DNA of 13,352 nucleotides from an uncultured archaeon (GTDB lineage: Archaea; Micrarchaeota; Micrarchaeia; Micrarchaeales; CABMGC01). Positions 6,580-13,352 of this stretch are shown here, one piece after another. Under the pieces are notes generated by a model. That model searched no databases, was not told the DNA's origin, and saw only the letters and a list, made by a program, of their open reading frames with translations. A program made the translations under genes and the position numbers. The stretch covers positions 1-13,352 of the forward strand of contig CABMGC010000055.1 in assembly GCA_902385515.1 (NCBI GenBank), given 5' to 3'. Numbering within the stretch: position 1 is the first letter of the stretch; each line of letters starts with the position of its first letter.

Positions 6580-7116
6580 TCATCCATAAAGAAGTAGCAG
6601 GAATAGGACAATGCCGCCGAGTATTACGCTCGCGATGTTCATGGCCAAAGACATCGTCATTGCGCTCTTCAGCTTCATTGCCTTCTTGTTGAAGTAATAT
6701 ATCGCATAGCCCTCGAAAGCTACTGCAAAAATCTCCCCGAGCACGTAACCTGCGGCACCCAACAGAATGACGAATACGAACCATACGATTGGCAGCGAGA
6801 CGACGTTTGCCAAAGCCGCGGTAATGAGTATCCTGACCTTATTTTTGATTTTTGTAATGTGCAAATAAAGAAATGCCACCGAAAGCTCTATTGCAAAAGT
6901 AAGAGCAAGGGCCGCCGCAAAAATGCCCAGGGTTGTCAGATCGGTAGGAGCCGGCCCGCGTCCGTTCGCAATGGTTGCCGAGCCATCGGGGTATAATCGT
7001 GCATAGTACATTGACGGCCCGCTTGCGTTGAATTCATTGGTGATAAATGTTCTGTTGAGGCTTGGCAGATAGGTTGATGATACAATAAAAGAGCTTAAGA
7101 ACTTATAGATTGACAC
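6580..7116 (-). CDS. Small membrane protein of unknown function, four predicted helices
   Basis: 178 residues from a GTG at 7116. I do not recognise the family. The first 60 residues are polar and look extracytoplasmic (a sequon NRT at 21-23, NAS at 30-32), with a weakly hydrophobic stretch at 6-17. Four hydrophobic segments follow at about 62-86, 96-118, 119-141 and 151-176, separated by basic loops (HITKIKNK, FNKKAMKLK) that predict inside positions. Glu77, Glu128 and Glu135 lie within or beside the helices. The start is uncertain: no good TATA or SD precedes the GTG, and an ATG at 7011 would remove 35 residues. The gene is more AT-rich than its neighbours. It lies 95 nt downstream of the 660-residue surface protein gene on the same strand and may be co-transcribed. 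Confidence 0.7.
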   Translation of the reverse strand: MSIYKFLSSFIVSSTYLPSLNRTFITNEFNASGPSMYYARLYPDGSATIANGRGPAPTDLTTLGIFAAALALTFAIELSVAFLYLHITKIKNKVRILITAALANVVSLPIVWFVFVILLGAAGYVLGEIFAVAFEGYAIYYFNKKAMKLKSAMTMSLAMNIASVILGGIVLFLLLLYG

Positions 7117-7211
7117 TGCTTTGGCATTTTAGGCGCGATTTCCTATCATGAGCCCTGCTTCAGACCCTCCGCCCTCCAGAACGTCGGCAGTGCTATGGAT
7201 GATTTAGGAAG

Positions 7212-9194
7212 TTATCTTTGCCCCCCATTCCTTGCTTTCGATTTGCCCCTGTGCCGAAAAACGTACAGCAAAACGCCCGCGATTACTAGGACGGCCAAGC
7301 ACGTGGCCGCTATCGTTATGGCCTGGGTTTGTCCTGACCCTGCCTCCGCCGGCTTACCCGCTACTGTAAGCAGCACCGGATACGTTTTTCCAGTTATGCC
7401 ACCTATTATCGCCAGTTCGTACAGATAAGTTCCGGGCGCGGGTGTGCTCTGGATTTCGAAAGTCAGGTTCTGTATGGTGTTGGGGTTTTCGTGCAGCGTA
7501 AGGTAGGGATCTATCACAACGGGCGAGTTCGCCCTAACTAGGGGGGAGACGAGAGACATCAGATAAGTCACGTTCAGGGGCGTTGTGCCAGAGTACGCCA
7601 CATACACTGCGAATTTCTTGCCTGTGTCGTTCGTGTAGACCGAGGGCGGAGTAACATTGACCAGCGATAGCGGACTTACGTTATCGTAGGTGTAAGCGAG
7701 AGTTATGATCGGGGTCTTCTTAAGTACTGGACCCAAAGACAGGTTTACCGCGGTGCCGTTCAGCACCGCGGTCTGATGGGGTTCGATACCTGGGATATCC
7801 CAGCTTACCGCATAGGCGTCACCGAATAGTGACACGTGAGGCGTTGCGGCCCCGGCTCCCGTTATCTGTGATGCGTTCTCTATCGCGGCCCGGGGGATGA
7901 GGTCCTCCAGCAGCACGTCATTGGCCCTCTTATTAGCCGAGTTGTAAATGACAAATTGCTCGCTTACCGTTCCGTTTATGCCCGAGAGGTAGTAGGTGTG
8001 CGCGTACGGCAACAGCGCGCCTTGGCCGGACTTTACCCTTACGAAGATGTACGAATTGCCTTTCACCACGTGGACTGCGTTATTGCTTACGTAGCTTGCG
8101 GACATGTTTACTGGCAGAGTGTATGTGCCCTGTGATGAGTTGAGCGAGGATATCTGCAACGTAACTGTTTTCATTTCGCCGGATTTCAGCGTCAACGAGC
8201 TTACTGAAGGGACGATTCTGACGGACGCCGAACTAGTATCCGATATGTCCACACTTACGGAATTGTTCGAGGGGTTGTAAAGGCCAAGTTTAGTATCTAT
8301 GGAGCCGCCCACAAATGACGCGTAGACAGGTACGGAGCTAAAGACTATAGGCCCTACGGATGTTGGCAACGTGGACGAGTTGGCGCCCAATATGGGTGAT
8401 GATGTCTGCTTGATATCGTATCTGGCGGAGCGAGCGTCTGATTTCAGTCTGCGGTAATAGGATTTTCCTGCGTACGCATAAGCGTCATCATATGCTACGA
8501 TGGCAGAGGCCGCGTAGGCGCCGCTGTTGGAAAGAAGGTCCAGGCTTATTGAAAATCCCCTCTTTTCCCCAGGGTTGATCGTACCAAGATGCCCTTGCAG
8601 CGCCCCTATGGCGACTCCCTGCAGGGTGGTCACGTTTACAAGCGCTGTTGCGTTAGTGACGGCGAGCTGTCCGGTGTTGGTCACGTTTCCGACTATGGAT
8701 ACCCTGCTTCCTGCGGCTGCGCTGCTGGGCACGACTTCCAGATCGTCCGTCACAAGTCTTCCAGGCAGAATAGTGTAGAAGTGCACGGAGGTCTGGTTTG
8801 CAAAGTTAATGTATTTCACATACATCTGCGCGATGACTCCGTGGGCCGGAACAACCGAAGTATTTGAAGATATCGCTCCGCTAATGGTGTCGAGGTCCGT
8901 ACTCGGTATGCTCAGTTGCAGGTTTTCCACGGCGATTCCAGAAGATGCGCTGAGAAACGTAAGGATTCCGATGAAGTTACCTGATGCTGGGAAGCAAGAG
9001 GTCGAGGATTTGTGTATGGTGTAGTTGATCAAAACGTTTGATGGCTGCACGTATACTGGCGCATCGGTCTTCAGGTCAAGAGAGAAATAACAGGAAGAAA
9101 TGCCCAACGCTGGCTGCGCGTGCGGCGACGCCGCAAGAATCCAGAAAGCCAACAGCGCCACGCTAGTTAAAGGAAACGTTCGTGTAGGATGCAT
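7212..9194 (-). CDS. Secreted surface protein with Ig-like domains and a C-terminal membrane anchor
   Basis: 660 residues. An N-terminal signal-type helix (about 8-30, LTSVALLAFWILAAS) is followed by about 590 extracellular residues, then a membrane helix (about 625-646) and a basic cytoplasmic tail of about 14 residues. The orientation is therefore type I. The ectodomain is all-beta. One domain (about 150-250) has the CARDB-like pattern VxNTGxxxVTNATALVNVT...INPGEKxxFxxSL. Another (about 275-390) resembles NEW3/COG1470-type domains, with a NPSNNSVSV strand and an SLTLKSGEMKTVTLQIS strand. Further Ig-like repeats run to about 610. N-glycosylation sequons are numerous, and no enzymatic motif is seen. 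A scaffold, S-layer-associated or ligand-presenting role fits best, with no specific partner known. The ATG at 9194 is 27 nt from a clear TATA box. It faces away from the transporter operon across a 150-nt gap. Confidence 0.82.
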   Translation of the reverse strand: MHPTRTFPLTSVALLAFWILAASPHAQPALGISSCYFSLDLKTDAPVYVQPSNVLINYTIHKSSTSCFPASGNFIGILTFLSASSGIAVENLQLSIPSTDLDTISGAISSNTSVVPAHGVIAQMYVKYINFANQTSVHFYTILPGRLVTDDLEVVPSSAAAGSRVSIVGNVTNTGQLAVTNATALVNVTTLQGVAIGALQGHLGTINPGEKRGFSISLDLLSNSGAYAASAIVAYDDAYAYAGKSYYRRLKSDARSARYDIKQTSSPILGANSSTLPTSVGPIVFSSVPVYASFVGGSIDTKLGLYNPSNNSVSVDISDTSSASVRIVPSVSSLTLKSGEMKTVTLQISSLNSSQGTYTLPVNMSASYVSNNAVHVVKGNSYIFVRVKSGQGALLPYAHTYYLSGINGTVSEQFVIYNSANKRANDVLLEDLIPRAAIENASQITGAGAATPHVSLFGDAYAVSWDIPGIEPHQTAVLNGTAVNLSLGPVLKKTPIITLAYTYDNVSPLSLVNVTPPSVYTNDTGKKFAVYVAYSGTTPLNVTYLMSLVSPLVRANSPVVIDPYLTLHENPNTIQNLTFEIQSTPAPGTYLYELAIIGGITGKTYPVLLTVAGKPAEAGSGQTQAITIAATCLAVLVIAGVLLYVFRHRGKSKARNGGQR

Positions 9195-9216
9195 ACCCGA
9201 AACTATACGCGCAAAA

Positions 9217-9225
9217 ATTTATAAT
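9217..9225 (-). promoter_or_regulatory. TATA box of the 660-residue surface protein gene
   Basis: The minus strand reads ATTATAAAT, centred 27 nt before the ATG at 9194, predicting a leaderless mRNA. Confidence 0.7.
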
Positions 9226-9308
9226 GCATAGTGCTGGGCAAACGCATGGCACCGCAAATGACAGCACTTCGGTCGCGTCATCGCCATCCTTGGGGCGCTC
9301 CGCCATCA

Positions 9309-9317
9309 TTTATATAA
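9309..9317 (+). promoter_or_regulatory. TATA box of the ABC transporter operon
   Basis: TTTATATAA is centred 32 nt before the ATG at 9345. Predicted transcription starts near 9340, leaving a leader of about 5 nt. It is the only strong promoter seen before the four-gene run that ends at 13068. Confidence 0.72.
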
Positions 9318-9344
9318 TCGCGATTGCAATAGAATGACGATTGT

Positions 9345-10436
9345 ATGTACTCGCGACAAACCATTGCTTTGCTGTTTGCCGGGCTTATCGTTGTAGCAAT
9401 CGCGGCGGGATCTTTCTATTACGTTGCGGGCATTGGCGGAACGCAGCCTGACGGCACGAATGCCCTGACGGCCACTGCGGGGACGACCTCCCTGGAGACG
9501 ACAGTCCACACGCCGCCCCAGAAGACCATAAACAACACGCCTGTGACTGTCAGGGTCGCGCACTCGACACTCACCGGAGCGGCCGCGTTATGGGTCGCCA
9601 ACGACCTTGGCTACTTCAAGCAGGCGAACATAACACTTGAGATAACCCCGACGCAGAGCAGCTCGTACGTCACGCAGGCCCTGCTTGCCGGCAAGGAGGA
9701 CGTGGGCTTCGCGGTGTCGGGCCTGGACCTGTTCACCCTTGACGCTAAGCAGCCTGGCGTGTTCAAGGTGTTCATGGTCGGTGCGGACTACTCGCCGAAG
9801 ACCAACTTCTCAGGCATACTTGTAAGGGCAGACTCGCCGTTCAAGTCCGTGCAGGACCTCAAAGGAGCCAGGTTCGGCATCAGTTCCGGCCTCATCACTG
9901 GAGCCAGCACCAACTGGGTCATCAGCAAGTATTTCAGCCCAAACTCAATAACCTTCGTAACAATTCCCGTGAGCTCGCTGAGCACCGCGCTCGCCTCGAA
10001 CCAAGTCGATGCGATCTGGGTCACGCAGCCGGACCTCAACATCGCGGTGAAGAGCGGAATGGCGCGCGTGCTGCCGAACTCCTCGCTTACGATAATAATG
10101 GATCCCATGCCCGTGGCCGGGCTCGCGTTCACTTCGCAGTTCACAAATGAACATCCGCAGACCGCAAGCAGGGTAGTCCAGATAATGGACGCGGCGGTCG
10201 CTTACATGAACGCAAATCCCCAGTCGGCCCTTGAGATCGTAGCGAACCACGCGGGCGTTCCTGTGTCCGAGCTGGAGAACAACAACCGCACGCCCTGGGA
10301 GTACTTCGTGCAGGTGAATGCGACGGTCGGCAACGCCAGCGTCGAAAGCCTGCTTCAGACTCTTGCCGACAAGTACCATGCCGCGGGCTACACCGCCAAC
10401 GCAGTAAACGTGTCCAACCTGATCTACCGGCCATAA
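9345..10436 (+). CDS. ABC importer substrate-binding protein, NMT1/SsuA/TauA-like
   Basis: 363 residues. It captures the substrate outside the membrane for the downstream ATPase and permease. A single N-terminal helix (about 8-27) without a lipobox anchors it, followed by a Thr/Ser-rich linker (about 30-65). The binding domain runs from about 67 to the end and follows the NMT1/THI5-like pattern: TVRVAHS strand, ALWVANDLGYFKQANI (81-96), QALLAGKEDVGFAVSG (111-126), ILVRADSPFKSVQDLKGARFGIS and the ANQVDAIWVTQPD segment. The family serves nitrate, sulfonates, taurine, pyrimidine precursors, riboflavin and others, and the ligand cannot be named from sequence. Its stop is 12 nt before the ATPase start, in the same reading frame. 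The ATG at 9345 agrees with the TATA position. Confidence 0.9.
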   Translation: MYSRQTIALLFAGLIVVAIAAGSFYYVAGIGGTQPDGTNALTATAGTTSLETTVHTPPQKTINNTPVTVRVAHSTLTGAAALWVANDLGYFKQANITLEITPTQSSSYVTQALLAGKEDVGFAVSGLDLFTLDAKQPGVFKVFMVGADYSPKTNFSGILVRADSPFKSVQDLKGARFGISSGLITGASTNWVISKYFSPNSITFVTIPVSSLSTALASNQVDAIWVTQPDLNIAVKSGMARVLPNSSLTIIMDPMPVAGLAFTSQFTNEHPQTASRVVQIMDAAVAYMNANPQSALEIVANHAGVPVSELENNNRTPWEYFVQVNATVGNASVESLLQTLADKYHAAGYTANAVNVSNLIYRP

Positions 10437-10448
10437 TGCAGTGATCCG

Positions 10449-11219
10449 TTGAAAGAATACCTCAAAGTAAGCTCGCTTTCAAAGTCTTACGTGAGCCTTA
10501 GCGGCGAGGAGAAAAAAATCTTCGAGTCCCTGGACATGGGCGTGGAGAAGGGCTCGTTCACAGCGATATTCGGCCCGAACGGGAGCGGCAAGACTACGCT
10601 GTTCAACATGATAGCGGGCCTGCTTGAGCCGGACCACGGCTCGATAGAAATAGACGGGAAGGCACCGAAGCGCATCAGGATAAGCTTCCTTTTCCAGAGG
10701 TTCACCGAAACGCTGCTCCCGTGGAGGAGCGCGATAGACAACATAGCTTTCCCGCTGGAGATTGCGGGCGTCCCGAAAAGGGAAAGGCACCAGAGGGTTC
10801 GCGAGCTCCTCAAGACGCTCGACATAGACATACCGCTCAAGCAGTATCCGTACCAGTCGAGCGGCGGGCAGAACCAGCTGACCGCCATTGCGCGCGCTCT
10901 GATAATGGAACCCGACATACTGCTGCTGGACGAGCCGCTGAGCGCGATAGACTACGAGGGCAGGCTTAACATGGAGAACAAGCTTCAGGAGATATGGTCC
11001 AAGACAAAGGTCACGACGGTCATGATATCGCACGACATCGACGAGGCGGTCTACCTCGCGGACCGCATACTCGTTTTCGGAAGGTCCCCGAAAAAGATAG
11101 TCGCCGACGTTACTGTCGACCTGCCGCGGCCGAGGACCGCAAGGACGATAAAGACGGCGAAGTTCAACAGGATACGCGGCGAAGTGCTGGCCGCGTTCCT
11201 AAAAGGTAGAGACCAATGA
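10449..11219 (+). CDS. ABC importer ATPase, SsuB/TauB/NrtD-like
   Basis: 256 residues. It hydrolyses ATP to drive the adjoining permease and sits at the inner membrane face. All motifs are present: Walker A GPNGSGKT (42-49), Q-loop Gln83 in FLFQRF, signature SSGGQ (137-141), Walker B ILLLDE (157-162), D-loop SAID and H-loop His195 (MISHD). The signature has Ser in place of the usual Leu of LSGGQ. The ETLLPWRSAIDNIAFPLE stretch is typical of the nitrate/sulfonate/taurine subgroup. The start is TTG at 10449, the only plausible initiation codon after the in-frame stop of the binding protein (TAA, 10434-10436). GTGAT at 10441-10445 serves as a short SD. The last 4 nt overlap the permease (ATGA), so translation is probably coupled. 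Confidence 0.92.
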   Translation: MKEYLKVSSLSKSYVSLSGEEKKIFESLDMGVEKGSFTAIFGPNGSGKTTLFNMIAGLLEPDHGSIEIDGKAPKRIRISFLFQRFTETLLPWRSAIDNIAFPLEIAGVPKRERHQRVRELLKTLDIDIPLKQYPYQSSGGQNQLTAIARALIMEPDILLLDEPLSAIDYEGRLNMENKLQEIWSKTKVTTVMISHDIDEAVYLADRILVFGRSPKKIVADVTVDLPRPRTARTIKTAKFNRIRGEVLAAFLKGRDQ

Positions 11220-11971
11220 AGATTTCATCAAAGGCACTCGGCTGCGTGGGCTTCCTGCTAGTGCTTCTCGCGTGGGAAATCATATCTGCGTCAGGCACCG
11301 TATCCAAGCTCCTGGTCCCTTCGCCGCTCGACACGCTTAACGCGATGGTATCGCTGATCGCCAACGGCACGATACTGCACGACTCCGGCGTCACAATCGA
11401 AAGGACGCTGGTTGCTTTCGGCATAGCCGTGGCCGTGGGAATACCCGTCGGCCTTCTGCTCGGGTTCTCCTCGCTGGCCTACGAGATGTTCCAGCCGCTT
11501 GTCGATTTCTGCAGGTCAGTGCCGTCCACGGCGCTGTTCCCGCTTTTCATCCTGTTCTTCGGGATAAGCGATGCATCGCTGATAGCGGTCGTTGTCTTCG
11601 GAGCGGTGTTCTTCCTTATGCTGAACGCCATGTACGGGGTGCACAACGCCAGCATTGCAAGGAGGCTGTTTGCCAAGACCCTCGGAGCCACACAGCTCCA
11701 GGTCTTCTTCAAGGTGGTCCTCCCGGACGCGCTGCCTTACGTCTTCGTGGGCCTCAGGCAGGTGATATCCAAGGTGCTGATCGTCGTCATCGTTCTGGAG
11801 ATGACGTTCATCGGGACCAGCGGACTGGGCTATCGGATCTACAACTACAGCATGCTTTACGAGACGCCCCAGATGTACGCCATAATAATCCTCGTGGGGC
11901 TCCTCGGCTACGTCCTCAATCTCGTGTTCATCCAGCTCGAAAAGAGAACGATGCACTGGACGGGCAAGTAG
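11216..11971 (+). CDS. ABC importer permease, SsuC/TauC/NrtB-like
   Basis: 251 residues, the usual size for this single-domain permease family. It would form the channel as a homodimer. Hydrophobic segments lie near 9-27, 64-86, 104-116, 120-140, 182-199 and 220-241, which fits six helices. The cytoplasmic EAA loop that docks on the ATPase is clear at about 153-181, with AKTLGATQ, FFKVVLPDALPYVFVGLR. An N-terminal VPSPLDT motif and the GLGYRI motif (204-208 region) are also typical of the SsuC/TauC group. The ATG overlaps the ATPase stop as ATGA. An AAAGGT sequence upstream (11202-11207) can act as SD. Transport polarity (import) follows from the operon's binding protein. Confidence 0.92.
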   Translation: MKISSKALGCVGFLLVLLAWEIISASGTVSKLLVPSPLDTLNAMVSLIANGTILHDSGVTIERTLVAFGIAVAVGIPVGLLLGFSSLAYEMFQPLVDFCRSVPSTALFPLFILFFGISDASLIAVVVFGAVFFLMLNAMYGVHNASIARRLFAKTLGATQLQVFFKVVLPDALPYVFVGLRQVISKVLIVVIVLEMTFIGTSGLGYRIYNYSMLYETPQMYAIIILVGLLGYVLNLVFIQLEKRTMHWTGK

Positions 11972-11979
11972 CGCGCGTT

Positions 11980-11986
11980 GGAGGTG
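11980..11986 (+). promoter_or_regulatory. Strong Shine-Dalgarno site of the nitrilase-like gene
   Basis: GGAGGTG matches the archaeal SD core exactly and lies 5 nt before the ATG at 11992. It fixes the long N-terminal extension as part of the protein. Confidence 0.75.
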
Positions 11987-11991
11987 TTGCA

Positions 11992-13068
11992 ATGGCAAAA
12001 AAATCTCGAACTTCGGAAGGAAACAGGAAGAGCTGGTTCTCCGAGCTTAAGGCGAGCAAGAAATCCGCGGCCAAGAGGGCGTCCGAGCTGTTCCCCAATG
12101 CGAGGTTCGTGGTGCTCAGGCAGGACGACGCGAGGGGCGCGATCTATCGCGAGACCGCCCTTGTTCGCGGCCCCTATGTAATTTGCATAACGAAGTCGCG
12201 CGTATCGAAAAAGTGCGGCGCCGCACGTGCCTTTTTGGAGAGCCCGCACGCGCAACTGGAAAAGCAATTCATGAAAGGTGCCGTGAAGATGTACTCCGTG
12301 ACGGACCACTGCAGAAAATACCGGCTAACGGGGGAAGTTGTGGCCGACGTCGAGGAGCGGTTCTACGACGTCGATACGGTAAATGTCAGCGCATACTGCG
12401 GTAGCATATTCGACTCTGACAAGGACCTGCGCATCGCGATGGAGTTCGTCTCTGGGCACGAGTTCGATCTGTGCCTGTTCCCGGAATGGTACCCTTTGAC
12501 CAAAGAGGGCGCGACCGCCGGCAAGTTCCCCGAAGGCGTCGTCTACGGCGGACGGAGCGCAAAGGGCCATATCACGTACTTCGCAGACGGGAGCGGCACA
12601 GAGATCAGCAAATGCACTCATTTTGCTAAGGAAAAGAAGCTCATCGAAAGGGCGAGATGCCCGAAGGTGATAACGTACGGCAAACTGAAAGTCGCGGTGA
12701 TACTGTGCTACGACCTGATGAACCCGAACGTAGCCGGAATCCTGGCAAAAAGCAAGCCGGACATCGTACTTGTGCCGGCCATGGTGGCAAAGAACGACAT
12801 TGGAAAGTGGACAAAATTCATGTATGCGCGCGGGCAGGAGCTGCAGGCGCCGATCGTGCTCGCGAGCAACCAGGACCGGAGGAAACTCTGCGCGGCAAGG
12901 ATACTCTTCTACGACCCCATATCCGAGCGGGTCACCGTCCTGCGCAGGCCGGCCACGATACGCGTGGAGATCGGAAGGAAGAGGCTGACGGAATCGCCGC
13001 AGGTTCACTGGACGTGGCTGTTCAGGAACGGCGTGTACGGGCCTTTCGCAGGAGACTTCGGCAGATAA
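11992..13068 (+). CDS. Nitrilase-superfamily (carbon-nitrogen) hydrolase with N-terminal extension
   Basis: 358 residues. The superfamily cleaves amides, carbamoyl compounds or nitriles through a Glu-Lys-Cys triad. The core starts near residue 126. It shows FPEW with Glu165, a Lys-rich segment HFAKEKKL (210-217) that should supply the catalytic Lys (213 or 215), and VAVILCYDL with nucleophile Cys239 (234-242). The conserved YARGQELQAPIVLASN helix-strand follows (278-293). Some family features are weak: the usual F-P-E after CYD-x-R is MNPN here, and the C-terminal G-x-S strand is replaced by ARILFYDP. The first about 125 residues, rich in Lys/Arg, are not part of the hydrolase fold and match nothing I know. 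It starts 20 nt after the permease and is probably the fourth operon gene. It may act on the imported compound; substrate unknown. Confidence 0.82.
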   Translation: MAKKSRTSEGNRKSWFSELKASKKSAAKRASELFPNARFVVLRQDDARGAIYRETALVRGPYVICITKSRVSKKCGAARAFLESPHAQLEKQFMKGAVKMYSVTDHCRKYRLTGEVVADVEERFYDVDTVNVSAYCGSIFDSDKDLRIAMEFVSGHEFDLCLFPEWYPLTKEGATAGKFPEGVVYGGRSAKGHITYFADGSGTEISKCTHFAKEKKLIERARCPKVITYGKLKVAVILCYDLMNPNVAGILAKSKPDIVLVPAMVAKNDIGKWTKFMYARGQELQAPIVLASNQDRRKLCAARILFYDPISERVTVLRRPATIRVEIGRKRLTESPQVHWTWLFRNGVYGPFAGDFGR

Positions 13069-13102
13069 ATCTGCAATGCGCACGCGGCAATGAAGGGATT
13101 AG

Positions 13103-13111
13103 TTTATAAAA
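13103..13111 (+). promoter_or_regulatory. TATA box of the truncated right-edge gene
   Basis: TTTATAAAA is centred 42 nt before the ATG at 13149, predicting a leader of about 15 nt. AAGGAG at 13133-13138 lies 10 nt before the ATG and may serve as SD at the very 5' end of the mRNA. Confidence 0.6.
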
Positions 13112-13148
13112 TTATAACTGAATTAATAAAAGAAGGAGCAGGATATCG

Positions 13149-13352
13149 ATGGATGTTGAAAGAGCGGCGGGAGCAATTACTGCAATCATAATCATAGCGG
13201 TGATAGCGGTCGGAGCGGTTTACTACCTGAACGGCACGGGCACGCAGACCACGACCTTTACGACTACGATCAACCAGTCCACCACGCAGACGACCGCTTC
13301 GACGACCACCATCCAGGCCATTCCTGTCTCGGACGTCATCAGGGTGGTCTAC
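13149..13352 (+). CDS. Partial: second membrane-anchored protein, probably a substrate-binding protein
   Basis: The first 68 residues only; the frame runs off the right edge. An N-terminal helix (about 8-27, rich in Ile/Val/Ala) is followed by a Thr-rich linker (about 29-55) and then by VSDVIRVVY, which looks like the first strand of a periplasmic-type binding domain. The anchor ends in VGAVYYLNGTGTQ, very similar to AGSFYYVAGIGGTQ in the binding protein at 9345, and the layout is the same. It has its own TATA box and is 80 nt downstream of the hydrolase. A binding protein is the best guess. Other Thr-linker surface proteins start similarly, so the call depends on the missing part. Confidence 0.6.
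   Translation, partial: MDVERAAGAITAIIIIAVIAVGAVYYLNGTGTQTTTFTTTINQSTTQTTASTTTIQAIPVSDVIRVVY

Noticed and set aside
7117..7211. 95-nt gap between the two minus-strand genes, checked for an RNA gene or promoter
   Set aside because: No cloverleaf, stable hairpin or convincing TATA box was seen.
10479..11033. Minus-strand open frame opposite the ABC ATPase
   Set aside because: Antisense shadow; the plus strand carries all ABC ATPase motifs.
12325..13083. Open frame of 252 codons on the minus strand opposite the hydrolase
   Set aside because: It mirrors the GC-rich codons of the nitrilase-like gene, with no recognisable motif, promoter or SD.

Overview
The window looks like an archaeal chromosome segment, possibly from a small-genome (DPANN/Micrarchaeota-like) lineage. 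The archaeal signs are AT-rich TATA boxes about 24-35 nt upstream of start codons in an otherwise GC-rich sequence, giving mostly leaderless or near-leaderless genes. Others are Shine-Dalgarno (SD) sites mainly at genes inside operons, a tRNA-Thr with U73 and no encoded CCA, an archaeal-looking diadenylate cyclase, and surface proteins with Thr/Ser-rich linkers next to single membrane anchors. The lineage is an inference; no rRNA or marker gene is present to fix it. No CRISPR array, insertion sequence, integrase or attachment site is visible, and no gene-free stretch exceeds 300 bases.

Left part (1-3372), housekeeping and signalling: a family 2 glycosyltransferase (minus strand). Divergent from it is a two-gene unit of nucleoside diphosphate kinase plus a protein with beta-carbonic-anhydrase zinc motifs. 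A convergent SufT/MIP18-type iron-sulfur assembly protein follows, then a divergent c-di-AMP synthase (DAC domain) with a hydrophobic C-terminal tail.

Middle part (3426-9194), surface and membrane proteins, all on the minus strand apart from a plus-strand tRNA-Thr(CGU). A 1002-residue membrane-anchored protein carries four tandem beta-helix modules with cysteine-bearing ends. A small four-helix membrane protein and a 660-residue secreted, C-terminally anchored protein with Ig-like domains complete the group. The many N-glycosylation sequons suggest glycosylated surface proteins, and the glycosyltransferase could be part of that pathway.

Right part (9345-13352): an apparent four-gene operon encodes an NMT1/SsuA-like membrane-anchored binding protein, an SsuB/TauB-type ATPase, an SsuC/TauC-type permease and a nitrilase-superfamily hydrolase with an unusual N-terminal extension. 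The linkage suggests import of a small nitrogenous compound followed by C-N hydrolysis. A second anchored protein begins at 13149 and is cut by the window edge. Its N-terminus closely resembles the first binding protein, so another importer component may follow.
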